Both the position numbers and the translations under genes were made by a program. From the NCBI GenBank assembly GCA_963847945.1, contig CAWKBX010000010.1, positions 115,967-179,966 on the forward strand: a DNA stretch of 64,000 nucleotides. The letters run 5' to 3'. Under the pieces are notes generated by a model, which searched no databases, was not told the DNA's origin, and saw only the letters and a list, made by a program, of their open reading frames with translations. This document shows positions 18,127 through 27,692 of the stretch, one piece after another. This stretch comes from JANMJD01 sp963847945. GTDB lineage: Bacteria > Actinomycetota > Acidimicrobiia > Acidimicrobiales > Ilumatobacteraceae. Every line of letters begins with the position of its first letter. Position 1 is the stretch's first letter.

Positions 18127-21100
18127 CTACGCGGCCAGGCGGCTGCCGAGCAGCTCGCGGCGCAGGTCGAGCAGTTTCGGGGCTGGTTCCCCCGCCGACC
18201 ACCGGTCGGCGTGGAGGACCCGTTCGTAGCTGGCCCATTCGGCCCGCACGCCCGCCAGGTCGCCGCTCGAGCCATACGCCCGCATCCGCAACGCGATCAG
18301 CTCCTCATGCCCGGGAACAGCCAACAGACCCTTACCGGTCGCCCAGAACACGCCGTTGAGATCGCCCGCAGCGAGGCAGTGCCCGGCCATCAGCGTTGCC
18401 GACTCGGTGATCACCAGCATGATCTGCGACGTTACCCCGTCGGCGTCGGGCCACAGATATGTGCTCGCCGTGAACGGTGCTTCGCGGACCAACTCCAACC
18501 CGGCCTGCAGCGTCGGGACGGCTTCGCGGGCGTGTCTGACCGCGAGCATGGGCCAGGCGGGCGACGAGGAGGTCGGCGTCGCTGACCAACCGGTCGTGGA
18601 TGACCAATTGCTCGTCGAGCGAACGGGCAATCCACTCTTCCCCGGCGCAGGGCGGGGTCAAGCGCGCCATGTTGCGACGGGCGTCCGACACGACGTTGGC
18701 GAACGTGGCGTCCTGCACCTCGGTCTCCCACAATGCCGCCCGAGCGCCGCGCCGGGTGGCCGAACCACGGTGTTCAACCAGCCAAACCACCAACTCCAGG
18801 GCCTTGGCCCGCTCGAACGCCACCTTGCTGCCGGCCCGATCGACCAGATCGACAGGACCGAGGGTACGGACCATCAACGCCCAGTCGGGCTCGGCAAAGG
18901 CCATCTCCCCGCTCGCCTCGTCGGGCACCGCCCGGATCATCGGCACCGCTCGCTCGACATGCTGCGCCGCCTCGGCGACCAGTCCGGCGATCAGCTCCGC
19001 ATCGACCTCCGTCAGCCCGATCGGCTGTACGACGATGCCGAGCGGGGTGAGAAACCAGCCGTCCTCCTGGGCGACCAAGCGATTTTCGGCGCCCACCGGG
19101 GCATCGGTTACCACGGCCAGTCCGCGCCCGGCGGGGCGGCACAACCCGGGCAGGCTCGTCAGCACGGCCTCGTCAACGGCCGGCGCGCCCATCAATACCA
19201 GCGCCGGTTCCCACGCCTCCCCGGCGCTGCGGGATCGCAGCTCCGCGGTGGTCTGGCCGGCCCGCAAGGCTCCGAGAATCGGCGTCAACAACTCAGCCGC
19301 CAGATCGATCGCTTCATCGGCCGTCTCGACGTGGGTCGTCGTGATCCCACCATCGAGGCGGGGAACCGCGAGGCCACAGGTCACCAGTTGGGCCTGCTCG
19401 GCGAACGGTGACACGCACAGGCTGAGGGCAATCGCCCGGAGCACCGACGCTGCAACCACGGATGAGGGGCCGTCGATGGCCAACAGACCGACAGCTTCAA
19501 GATCGATATACACCTCGGCGTCTTCGAACCGTCCGAGCTGCACCAAGCCCGGGCACGGAAAGGCGGCGAAACGAGACTCCACCCCGATCGCTTCCAGCGC
19601 AATCTCGGCCGACAGCACCCATCGCCCGTCCACGCCGGGATAGAACGGACTGACGGCCGCACCCGCTTCGGACGACAGGCAGAGCTCGATCTCGCCATCG
19701 GGGTGAACAAGCGCGCCGAGGAATCTGCCACCGCTGCCCGAGGTCAACAGCTGCTGGTGAGCTCGCCGGACCACCAGGTCGAGGCGGGCGAGACGCTCGG
19801 CCTCGGCGACGACCCGCAACTCGCGTTCGAGTCGAATCAGCGGTTGAGCGAGGGCCGACAACCGATCTCCGGCCTGAGCTCCCCGAAGACTCGCCCGCCG
19901 ACGGGCCGTCAACAGCCCGAGTACCCCGGACGCCAACAGCCCGGCCGCGCCGAGCCCGAGCGGGAGGGCAGCGCGGTGCGAGCCACCGACATCCGCCACC
20001 GGCGTAGCTGCCGGCGTCGCGGTCCGGGGGAGGTTCGGGGTGGGCAACACCGCCACCGGCGGGACGGGTGGGGTCCCGGGACCAGCGACGGGGTTCGCGG
20101 TCGGACGGGAGCTCGGCGGCAGAGGCGACAGCTCGGCGGCCGAAGCCGATGGTTCCGGGCACTCGATGGTCGGTGGCAAATCATGCGGCGTCATCACCTG
20201 CGTTGGCCGCGTCGTGATCGGCGCCGCGACTGGGGTCGTACTCGGCACCGTCACCGTGGGCGCAGCTACCGCGGGCGTTTCGATGGCGGACCCGGGACGG
20301 GGTGTCGCGGCGGTCATCGGGGCCAAAGTCGTTGCTGGGTCATCGGGGATCTGGAGTTGCCAACCGGGCATGATCAGGTTCGGATCGTCAAACGTGCGAT
20401 CGCCGAAGGGACGCCCCTGGTTCGCCTCCCAGACCGTCGGCCACTCGGCTCGGTCACCGTAGACGTCCTCGGCGATCGAGGCCAGCGAATCGCCGCGCTG
20501 GACCTCGAAGATCGCGAGTGACGCTGCCGGCGCACTGGCCGGGGCGCCCGGCACCGCAAGCACCCAGCCGGGATGAATCGCTTCGGTCTCCGCGCTGAAC
20601 ACGACTCCCAGGGCAACCTCACGGCCGATGTTGGCCGCCACCACCTCGTGCCAGCGTTGGCCGTCACCCAGGGTCGCTTCGGCAATCCGCCAGAACGAGT
20701 CGTTGCGTTGCACCGTCCAGGTGGCCGCTGGCGCAGCACCCGGCGACGGGCTCGTCGTCGATGTCGGGAGAGATACTGCCTGGTCGACAGGCACGGTCGT
20801 CCGAGATGATTCGACGTCGGCACGAGGGGTTGTGGTCCGAGCGGGCAGGTTGGCAACGACAGTTGCGGGAGCAGCCTGCGGTACCCGCGACATGGCATGG
20901 GCGGAGGCAACCCCCGGGCGCATTCCGCCGAACATCAGCAGGGTGGCCGCGATCAGGCCACCGGCGATCCGTTGCGACGACCCCAACAGTCGCAACTGTG
21001 GTGCCGGGCGCATCGACGCGGTGGCCGCCAGCTCGACGATCACGGCGATCGCCAGCCGCAACCAGGCGATCCACACGACGATGGCGATCAGCTTGATGAT

Positions 21101-21268
21101 CGTGCCCTCACCAACACCGGTCTGTTCGATCGATCTGCGCATCTCGTCGATGCGCGGCACCACCGTCGGGAGTGGCAGCCCGACGAACCGCACCAGGGCG
21201 TAGGGCACGCCGACGAGAAGGGCAATCAACGCGGTGAGGGCCGTCAGCCCTCGAATCACGCGGCTCAT
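18127..21268 (-). CDS. Membrane LysM protein with C-terminal BTAD (SARP-like) regulator domain, one frameshift
   Basis: About 1046 residues, last gene of the Tad operon. Order: N-terminal hydrophobic segments (ALTALIALLVGVPYALV; a second pair near residues 60-120), two LysM modules (WTVQRNDSFWRIAEATLGDG...HPGWVLAVP and FEVQRGDSLASIAEDVYGDR...MPGWQLQIP), a Pro/Thr/Ala-rich stretch, another transmembrane helix (ALPLGLGAAGLLASGVLGLL), a long alpha/beta region, then a wHTH (FERAKALELVVWLVEH) and a BTAD-type helical domain (REAVPTLQAGLELVREAP). The frame changes near 18537-18551 by one extra base, inside the BTAD domain. LysM would bind peptidoglycan outside and BTAD act inside. Its start overlaps the upstream pilin gene as ATGA. 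Confidence 0.78.
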
Positions 21269-21681
21269 TCCGTCACCGCCTCGGCGGAGCGGGTGACCGT
21301 GATCGTGCGAGGAGCTACACCGATCACGGCGAGCATCGTCATCGGTGTCGTCGCGGTCACCGTGACCCGTACCGTGGCACCGGCAACGGCGATCGACCCC
21401 GAGATTCCGTGGGAGGCGAGGTAGTCGTTACCTGCTCGCCAGGCCGCATCGGGATCGAGTGTGACGACCGCGCCGTTGCGAGATTCCAAGGTCCGCTGTG
21501 CGGCGACGCGGGCGGCATTCTCGGCCTGGTCGGCGGCCGCGACCCTGGCGGCCACCATCCGACCGCCGTCGAAGACCAGCCCGGCGCACATCACCAGGGC
21601 AACGGCCATGACGACGACGAAGGCCGAGACCGAGCCACGGTCATCGCCACAGCGACGGGTTCGCGATGGTCGCAGTGTCAT
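21265..21681 (-). CDS. TadG-like pseudopilin (Flp pilus locus)
   Basis: 138 residues. DRGSVSAFVVVMAVALVMCA is a type IV pilin-like N-terminal helix preceded by a prepilin-peptidase-type Gly. The helix is followed by ARVAAADQAENAARVAAQRT, as in TadE/TadG proteins, and by a beta-rich C-terminus (VRVTVTATTPMTMLAVIG). Position +5 is Phe, not the Glu of true pilins, which fits TadG-like proteins. It overlaps both neighbours by 4 nt. Confidence 0.78.
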   Translation of the reverse strand: MTLRPSRTRRCGDDRGSVSAFVVVMAVALVMCAGLVFDGGRMVAARVAAADQAENAARVAAQRTLESRNGAVVTLDPDAAWRAGNDYLASHGISGSIAVAGATVRVTVTATTPMTMLAVIGVAPRTITVTRSAEAVTE

Positions 21682-22139
21682 GGAGTGTCTCCTCGTTTGA
21701 AGTCGATGATCTCCGTGGAGGTCGCCGAGACGGTCTGTTGGCCCGGAGCAAGTGGAGCCAGATCGGAACGCACGATCGTGCAGGTGACCGTCACGGTGAC
21801 CTCGAGGCCGCCCTTGACGACCGAGATCTGTCGATTCAGACACTTCGAATCGGCCAACGACGATGCGGCGGCGGCGTGTGCCCGAGGGGCCATGTTCGAT
21901 CGCGAGGCCAACGCCGCGGCTCGCGCCGCGTGATCGGCGGCCTGTGCGACCTCGGAGTTCGCCTGTGTCAACCGGCCGACATAGACGATGAAAAGCAGCA
22001 TCATGAGCAGAATCGGGGCGATGATGACGAGTTCGGCGGTCGTCGAGCCGCGGTCGGAACGCATGGTGGGAAGTAGCCGTCGGGTCCATCGACGACGTAT
22101 GTGTGCCTGATCAGGCGGCAACCGGCAAATCGGGGTCAT
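21678..22139 (-). CDS. tadE: TadE-like pseudopilin
   Basis: 153 residues from ATG 22139, chosen because it overlaps the upstream stop as ATGA like the other junctions; ATG 22064 (MRSDRGSTTAEL) would give 128 residues and a shorter leader. The prepilin motif is DRG/STTAELVIIAPILLMM with Glu at +5. AADHAARAAALASRSN follows and the C-terminus has two Cys (DSKCLNRQ, VTCTIV) that may form a disulfide. A minor pilin of the Tad apparatus. Confidence 0.8.
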   Translation of the reverse strand: MTPICRLPPDQAHIRRRWTRRLLPTMRSDRGSTTAELVIIAPILLMMLLFIVYVGRLTQANSEVAQAADHAARAAALASRSNMAPRAHAAAASSLADSKCLNRQISVVKGGLEVTVTVTCTIVRSDLAPLAPGQQTVSATSTEIIDFKRGDTP

Positions 22140-22540
22140 CGCTGGTTCTCGGGAATGAATCGTTCGCGGGCCTCGGAGGCCGAAACGGTGACGGTGTCGG
22201 GGAAGAACGGGACAAGGTGAGGCACGTTGATAATCACTTGCACGGAAACCTCGGCGAAGCCGCCGCTGGCCGTCGCGCTTCCCTGTGCGCCGCTTTCGTC
22301 GATGACCTGTTGGGCCCGGGCCGTCGCGGCCCCGTTGCCGGCATCGCGTACCGCCCCGGCCGCGGCACCCTGTGCCGCGGCCGATTGGGCAACGTTCGCC
22401 GCGTGATACCAGGTTGCGGCCTGGACCGCGAGCATGATGAGCAAGATCAGCACCGGCATCAAGACGACCGTCTCGGCGCTGACCTCACCTCGATCGTCGC
22501 GTTTCAGACGGCGACTCAAGCGGCGAAGGGACTCGGTCAT
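22136..22540 (-). CDS. TadE-like pseudopilin
   Basis: 134 residues. The N-terminal LKRDDRG/EVSAETVVLMPVLI has Gly-1 and Glu+5, the full prepilin consensus. It is followed by QAATWYHAANVAQSAAAQGA, the heptad-like helix seen in TadE/TadF proteins, and a beta-rich C-terminus (FAEVSVQVIINVPHLVPF). The start codon overlaps the upstream stop by one base (TGATG). Confidence 0.8.
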   Translation of the reverse strand: MTESLRRLSRRLKRDDRGEVSAETVVLMPVLILLIMLAVQAATWYHAANVAQSAAAQGAAAGAVRDAGNGAATARAQQVIDESGAQGSATASGGFAEVSVQVIINVPHLVPFFPDTVTVSASEARERFIPENQR

Positions 22541-22725
22541 CAGAGGGTGATGCCGTTGGCTTTGGTCTGGATCTTCGTGGCCAGGATCCCCGCCACGACT
22601 CCGGCAAGGAGCACGAGGGCCGCAGCCCAGACGATCGTCGTTGCGCTGATCTCACCGCGATCTTCGGCATGAGACACACGAACTCGGAGAAGGGCGTACT
22701 GCAGGATCTGGGAATGGATGGACAT
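22540..22725 (-). CDS. Small Flp-type pilin-like protein
   Basis: 61 residues, the size of Flp major pilins. HAEDRG/EISATTIVWAAALV gives a leader ending in Gly and a single hydrophobic helix to ILATKIQTKANGITL. There is no Glu at +5 (Thr instead), so processing is uncertain. A good RBS (AAAGGA) precedes ATG 22725. It is the first pilin gene after tadC, the place where the major pilin is expected, but it could be an accessory pseudopilin. Confidence 0.65.
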   Translation of the reverse strand: MSIHSQILQYALLRVRVSHAEDRGEISATTIVWAAALVLLAGVVAGILATKIQTKANGITL

Positions 22726-22774
22726 GGGATTTCCTTTCGGGGTTATCTGGTGGGTTCTGGGCGGGTTCGGATCG

Positions 22775-23668
22775 TCACGAAGCGACGATCTGTTGGACAG
22801 CGGGGTAGACGAGGAAGATCAGGAAACCGAGGAACATCGCGGCGACGGGCAGACCCATGCGCTCACTGGCCGATTGGGCCTCGGCTTCGATGGTCGCCAT
22901 CTGGCGAGACCGCAGCGAGGCGGCCTTGGCGGCGAGCGACAGCCGGACTCGGGCGCCCTGGACTCCGGCAAGTTCCATGCTCGAGGCCAGTTCGACGAGC
23001 GGCTCGATGCCGAGCGACTCACCGAGTTCAGCGAACACATCCCAGTGGGAGCGGCGGGTCGCCCTGGCTCGCACCAGGGCGCTGCGGATCTGGAAAAATG
23101 TCGGGCCATCGCCGGCCTCGGCGGCTGCTTCGAGCGCCGTTTCGACCCCCGCTCCGCCGGCGAGCAGTACGTTGACCAGGTCGACGTAGCTCGACAGGGC
23201 ATGTTCGAATGACTGGCGACGGGTCGCGGCGTGGCTTCGTAGCAGGATGTCGGGGAGCAGGAACCCGCCGACACACCCGCCGACCGCACTTACGACAACG
23301 GCAAGCATGCCGCCCGGAAAGGCGACACCGGCGAGGGCCGTCACCCGCGAGAATGCCGGCGGCATCACCAGCAGCGCGGCTGCACACGACAGCTTGTCGA
23401 AGACGTGACGGTCGATCGTCCGACCGAGAATCCGCAGGTCGCGGGCGGTCGTTGGCGTGATCCCACTCTTGAGACCGGTGAAGAACCGGGTGCCGAGGAG
23501 CCGCACGGGCACCTGCTGGTCGGCGGCAATCACCGGTATCTCGACGAACGGGGCGCGGTTGAGTCGAGAGACGACCGTGGCCAACGGAACCGGTCGATGG
23601 GTGAGACCCCGGACGATCAACAGCAGGCCCAGGCCGATCAGGGTGCCGAGGAGGAGCACGGTGCTCAT
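22775..23668 (-). CDS. tadC: Tad secretion inner-membrane protein TadC (T2SS F domain)
   Basis: 297 residues, intact. Start ATG 23668 (MSTVLLLGTLIGLGLLL) overlaps the tadB stop as ATGA. The T2SSF domain is visible: FEHALSSYVDLVNVLLAGGAG (first cytoplasmic helices), ALVRARATRRSHWDVFAELG, SLAAKAASLRSRQMATIEAE, then a last helix MFLGFLIFLVYPAVQQIV. TadC and TadB form the membrane platform driven by TadA. Confidence 0.87.
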   Translation of the reverse strand: MSTVLLLGTLIGLGLLLIVRGLTHRPVPLATVVSRLNRAPFVEIPVIAADQQVPVRLLGTRFFTGLKSGITPTTARDLRILGRTIDRHVFDKLSCAAALLVMPPAFSRVTALAGVAFPGGMLAVVVSAVGGCVGGFLLPDILLRSHAATRRQSFEHALSSYVDLVNVLLAGGAGVETALEAAAEAGDGPTFFQIRSALVRARATRRSHWDVFAELGESLGIEPLVELASSMELAGVQGARVRLSLAAKAASLRSRQMATIEAEAQSASERMGLPVAAMFLGFLIFLVYPAVQQIVAS

Positions 23669-24532
23669 CGGGCCACCGCCGTGACCGGGTCGACGAAGCG
23701 ACGGCCGACGAAGCGGTCGGGCAGGGCGATTTTCCCCAGCCGTTCCATGGCCAGCAAGGAGCCGGCGAAGACGAGGGCGATGATCAGCAGAACGAACTGA
23801 CCCGACATCGAGTCGTAGGCCGCCAGGTACTCGCGATCGCTGAGGAACAGAAATCCGACCGAGGCGAGGATGACGTAGCCAATCACTCTCACCGTCGTAC
23901 GGGTGCGGGCCCGTCCGACCCAGACCCGCATCCGCATCTTCGACTCGTCGCGGGCACACTCGGCGAGTTGGCTGAGCAAGGCACCTAGTTCCGCGGGCTT
24001 CACGTTCGGCGGCGATCCGCAGCGCGGCGACGACGAAGTCGCCGAGGGGATGGTCGAGATCGTCGGCGAAGGGCAACAACGCGTCACTCAGCGGCTCGTA
24101 CTCGGTGCGGGCGGCGAGGCGATCGACGGCACCGGCGATGTCAGCGGGGGCGACCTTGGCGCTCGCCGCGATGGCGTGCTCCAGCCCGTTCGCTGCAGCG
24201 AGGGTGTCGCGGAGCTGCTCGGTCCACGAGGCGATCGCTTCGAGCCGGGCGATCTCCCGGTTGTGACGACCCTTGGCTCCCGCCCCACTCGGCAGCGTGA
24301 ACCCGATGACACCTGCGATGACGGCGCCAACCACCCAGCCGGTGATCACAGCGACGCCGATGACGAATCCAACGGCAAGGGCGAGGCGCAGGATGAACCG
24401 ATCGGTGGGAATCGGCAGCTTGTGACCACCGGCGGCCAACCCGAACATCGCCCGGCCGCGCAGACCGGCAACCACGATGAGCAGGCCGAATCCGAACAGG
24501 GCACCGATCGACATCACAAGGAAGCCGTTCAC
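23665..24532 (-). CDS. tadB: Tad secretion inner-membrane protein TadB (T2SS F domain), one frameshift
   Basis: About 288 residues. Start GTG 24532 overlaps the tadA stop as GTGA (NGFLVMSIGALFGFGLLIVV). A T2SSF core follows: ARLEAIASWTEQLRDTLAAA, FVVAALRIAAEREAR, then in the next frame ELGALLSQLAECARDESKMR and two terminal helices. One extra G near 23991 shifts the frame. Partner of TadC in the platform. Confidence 0.83.
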
Positions 24533-25932
24533 CAGTCCCACCACCCACCGGGCGATTCGAGCAACGAGCCGTCGAAGCCGTGCTGCTCGAGCAGGTTCAT
24601 CGTGGTGTCCCGCATGGGGTAGCCCGGCACCGCTCGGCCGTCGCCCGCGGGGCGGAAGATCTCGTTCGACGAGATCCGCCCACCCTCGGAATCGACGACC
24701 TCGCGCACACTGGCGATCCGCCGAACCCCGTTGATCACGTCGATGTGGACGACGAAATGCAGGGCGTTGGCCAGGAGCAGGTTGACGGTGTCGACCGGGA
24801 GACCGGTGTCGGCCATCGACACGTAAGCCGCCAGCTTGGGGAACACCGACTTGGTCGAATCGGCGTGCATCGTGCACATCGATCCGTTGTTGCCCTGCGA
24901 CATGGCCAGCAACATCGGAAACGCCTCGGCGCCACGGACTTCGCCGACGATCACCCGGTCGGGGTCCATTCGCAGCGCCATCCGGGTGAGGTCGAGAAGG
25001 GTGATCTCGCCGCGTCCTTCAATGTTGGCCGGGCGAGATTGGAGCATGTCGTGATCGGGATGCAGGTGGGTGAACCGGTCGATACCGAGTTCGTAGGCGT
25101 CCTCGATGGTCACCAGGCGCTCGAGCCGGGGGATCTCGTTGATCAGACCACGCAGCAGGGTGGTCTTGCCCGTTCCCGTACCACCCGAGACGACGATGTT
25201 GCGCCGGGAGCGCACGGCGGCGGCCAGGAAGCTCCGTAGGCCGGCATCGATCAAGCCGCGTTGTTCGAGCTCATCGAGCGTCGACAGTTCGAACTTGTGG
25301 CGGCGGATGATCACGCTCGGCCGAGCGGCGATCTCGATCGCGGCGAACAACCGGGACCCGTCGGGGAGTTGCAGGTTCAGCTCGGGGTTGGCTGCATCGA
25401 AACGACGCTCGGAACGCCCGCTGCGAGCGGCCGCCCGGCGGATCAGTTCGACGAGTTCATCGTCGGTGTCGGCAACCGGTCCCGACGGCACCCGTCGACC
25501 GTCACGCAGCTTGAGCCACACTGAGTCGAAGCCCCGGATGTGGATGTCGGAGACGTCGGGGTCGTCGAGCAGCGGTTGAATCCGCCCGAGGCCCATCACC
25601 CGGTCGAGAACCTGCTCGGTGAGTTGATGCTCCTCGGCGATCGACAATGTATCGTCGCCGGTTGCGAGCCGGTCGGAGGCCAGCGTGTCGAGCTGGCGGC
25701 CGATCAGATCGCGGGCGAACTGGCGCTCATCGGCGGGGCCGAGCGCCGCACGACCCTCGGCCGAACGACCGATGCGTTCGTCGGCGAGCCGTTCACCGAC
25801 GTGGCGGGCCAACCGAACGACGATCGCCGGATCGATCCGAACCGGAGCGGGGCGATCGAGAACGGCCAGATGATGACCAGGCAGGTGATGACCGAGCAGA
25901 TCTCGGCCGGTCACCGAGGCTTGGACGCTCAT
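24529..25932 (-). CDS. tadA: Tad/CpaF-type secretion ATPase
   Basis: 467 residues, intact. ATG 25932 overlaps the upstream stop as ATGA. The N-terminal domain has LLDDPDVSDIHIRGFDSVWL. Walker A is VSGGTGTGKTTLLRGL; the Asp box is TIEDAYELG; Walker B and His box are ITLLDLTRMALRMDPDRVIV, GEVRGAEAF and MCTMHADS. It hydrolyses ATP in the cytoplasm to power Flp pilus assembly. Confidence 0.92.
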   Translation of the reverse strand: MSVQASVTGRDLLGHHLPGHHLAVLDRPAPVRIDPAIVVRLARHVGERLADERIGRSAEGRAALGPADERQFARDLIGRQLDTLASDRLATGDDTLSIAEEHQLTEQVLDRVMGLGRIQPLLDDPDVSDIHIRGFDSVWLKLRDGRRVPSGPVADTDDELVELIRRAAARSGRSERRFDAANPELNLQLPDGSRLFAAIEIAARPSVIIRRHKFELSTLDELEQRGLIDAGLRSFLAAAVRSRRNIVVSGGTGTGKTTLLRGLINEIPRLERLVTIEDAYELGIDRFTHLHPDHDMLQSRPANIEGRGEITLLDLTRMALRMDPDRVIVGEVRGAEAFPMLLAMSQGNNGSMCTMHADSTKSVFPKLAAYVSMADTGLPVDTVNLLLANALHFVVHIDVINGVRRIASVREVVDSEGGRISSNEIFRPAGDGRAVPGYPMRDTTMNLLEQHGFDGSLLESPGGWWDW

Positions 25933-26727
25933 GCCACCGCTCCGATCGGGGACTGCTGGGGACTCGCCCAACTCGCAACGTCCATCGACACCCCATCGAC
26001 CCGTGCGTTGAGGTCCCGCTCCGCGGTGACGCCGGCAACGAGGTGCTCCGTCAAGCTGCGCACCGCCCGGGACCAGGTGCTGCGTTTCCCTTTGGCGGCG
26101 GCGGGGTCGTTGCGCACGGCCGCTGGGTCGGTGGGAATCAGATGGATGATCTCGATACCCGAGGCTCGCCGCACCTCGTCGGCCGGATAGGGCGACTGGC
26201 CGACCAGGGCCAGCTCGACCGGGGCGATCCGTTCGAGGGCGCTCAACCGGCTGAGAACGGTGACCAACTCCTCGGCGACGCACCGGACCACGACGATCAG
26301 GGTCTCGCACGCATTGGCCAGCAGCGGTGGCCGGTGTTCCCGGGCGAAGCCGGCCGAGATCGACGATCGTGTCGCAGTCGGGATGAGCGACAAGGGTGGT
26401 CGCCAGGTGGCTGGCGGCGGTGCGCAGGGCGGCCGAGGTCTGCTCGGCGGCAGGGTGGGCGACGATCACCGGGACCCCCGACGACATCGTCTGCATGTAG
26501 CGACTCAACTCGCTGGCCTCGATGCCGACCCGGGCCGCGCCGGCCAGTTCGGTGAGACCGGGTTGCAGCGACAGGCCGTGACGGGCGGCGACCACGCCTC
26601 CATCGCCGTCGGCCTCGACGAGGATCGCCGGGCGATCGGCCGTCACCGGCCAGTGGTGAGCCACGGCAAGCGCCAACGTCGAGGCCCCGGGAGCGCCGTG
26701 CACGCTGGTAAATCCGACGAGCGCCAT
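25929..26727 (-). CDS. tadZ: TadZ/CpaE-like MinD-family ATPase, one frameshift
   Basis: About 265 residues. The N-terminus VGFTSVHGAPGASTLALAVA is a deviant Walker A lacking the Lys-Thr pair, as in several TadZ proteins, followed by PAILVEADGDGGVVAARHGL. One extra base near 26350 moves DTIVDLGR into the next frame, FAREHRPPLLANACETLIVV. TadZ localises the Tad apparatus to a pole. Overlaps: one base with cpaB, ATGA with tadA. Confidence 0.8.
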
Positions 26728-27470
26728 CAGCCGTTCACCTGCACGAGGCGGATTTCCTTCGCCGAGGCCACCGAGTCGGCCGTCGCGTTGGGAAGCTGGA
26801 GCGTGATGATCACCGTGTCGGCGGCGCTCTCGCCCGGGCGAACATCCTCGACCTTGGCGAGGGCCGGGGTCGCGGCGGGGGCGGCGACCGCGGGGTTGGC
26901 GTCGGCGGCGGACGTCGGGGTATCGGTCGTTTCGACGGGGTTGACGATGACGACGCGAACGGTGCTTCCCGGGGTGATGGAGTCGGGAAACTGCCCGGCT
27001 TCGAGCCGGCGGCTAACGAGGGCCTTGTCGGGCCCGATCGGGAGCAGCGTGACGGCCACGGCGTCGGTGACCGGGTCGGCGGTCTGCAGATCGACGGCGG
27101 CGATCCGCCCGATCAAATCGGCCCGGTCCTCGAACTTCCGCAGGCGAACGCCGGTGCTCTTCACCTCGGCGGCGGCGAAATCGGCCTGCTCGAAGACGTG
27201 GCCGCGTTCGACATCGATGGCCAACACCAACGCCGGCGTCGTCGTCGAGTTCGACGAGTGCCAGACCATCGCGGCTAGCGCCGAGCCCGCGACGAGCAGC
27301 ACGCCGACGATCACTTCGGGCAGCCGAACCTTCGGGGTGGGGTTGGCGAGGGCGACCGCGTTGCGGTGGCTCGCCGTCGCCGCGGGGCGGTTGCCGCGGC
27401 GGTGCCGCTGGTTTCCATCGGCTGTCGGCCCGGGCGGTCGTCCGGGGGTCATGGTCGCTCGTTCCGCCAC
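26727..27470 (-). CDS. cpaB: CpaB/RcpC-like SAF-domain pilus assembly protein
   Basis: 247 residues from GTG 27470, chosen because AAAGGA lies 7 nt upstream; ATG 27452 and ATG 27485 are alternatives. A basic N-terminus is followed by one transmembrane helix (VRLPEVIVGVLLVAGSALAA) and an SAF domain outside the membrane (ALVLAIDVERGHVFEQADFA...LIGRIAAVDLQTADPVTDAV, then SRRLEAGQFPD). First gene of the Tad operon. Confidence 0.8.
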   Translation of the reverse strand: MAERATMTPGRPPGPTADGNQRHRRGNRPAATASHRNAVALANPTPKVRLPEVIVGVLLVAGSALAAMVWHSSNSTTTPALVLAIDVERGHVFEQADFAAAEVKSTGVRLRKFEDRADLIGRIAAVDLQTADPVTDAVAVTLLPIGPDKALVSRRLEAGQFPDSITPGSTVRVVIVNPVETTDTPTSAADANPAVAAPAATPALAKVEDVRPGESAADTVIITLQLPNATADSVASAKEIRLVQVNG

Positions 27471-27489
27471 GCTCAGTCCTTTCATCGGC

Positions 27490-27517
27490 TTGGTGACCAC
27501 CATCCGTTGGTGACCAC
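27490..27517. promoter_or_regulatory. Tandem TTGGTGACCAC repeat in front of the Tad operon
   Basis: Two exact 11-bp copies of TTGGTGACCAC at 27490-27500 and 27507-27517, period 17 bp. Each contains the near-palindrome TGGTGACCA. They lie about 20-47 nt upstream of the cpaB start. The spacing and symmetry suggest two operator sites; the regulator is unknown, and the LysM/BTAD protein of the operon is only one candidate. Confidence 0.45.
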
Positions 27518-27692
27518 TCAATGTGTGCGGTGGAAACTATGAACCGGCACTGAGATTTCACATGAGGCGTCCGACCCGGCATGCCTGATTTCACTCATGA
27601 CTTGCTCGGCTCATCGGGGTTCCACGAGTTAGCCGACCGCCGTGCGTCAAGGCCCTTGAGTACGTGCGGAACTAGCGTCGGGTTCGTGACGA

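Noticed and set aside
24529..26727. A single 732-residue TadZ-TadA fusion
   Set aside because: The continuous frame arises from an indel in tadZ; after correction the two genes overlap as ATGA and are separate.
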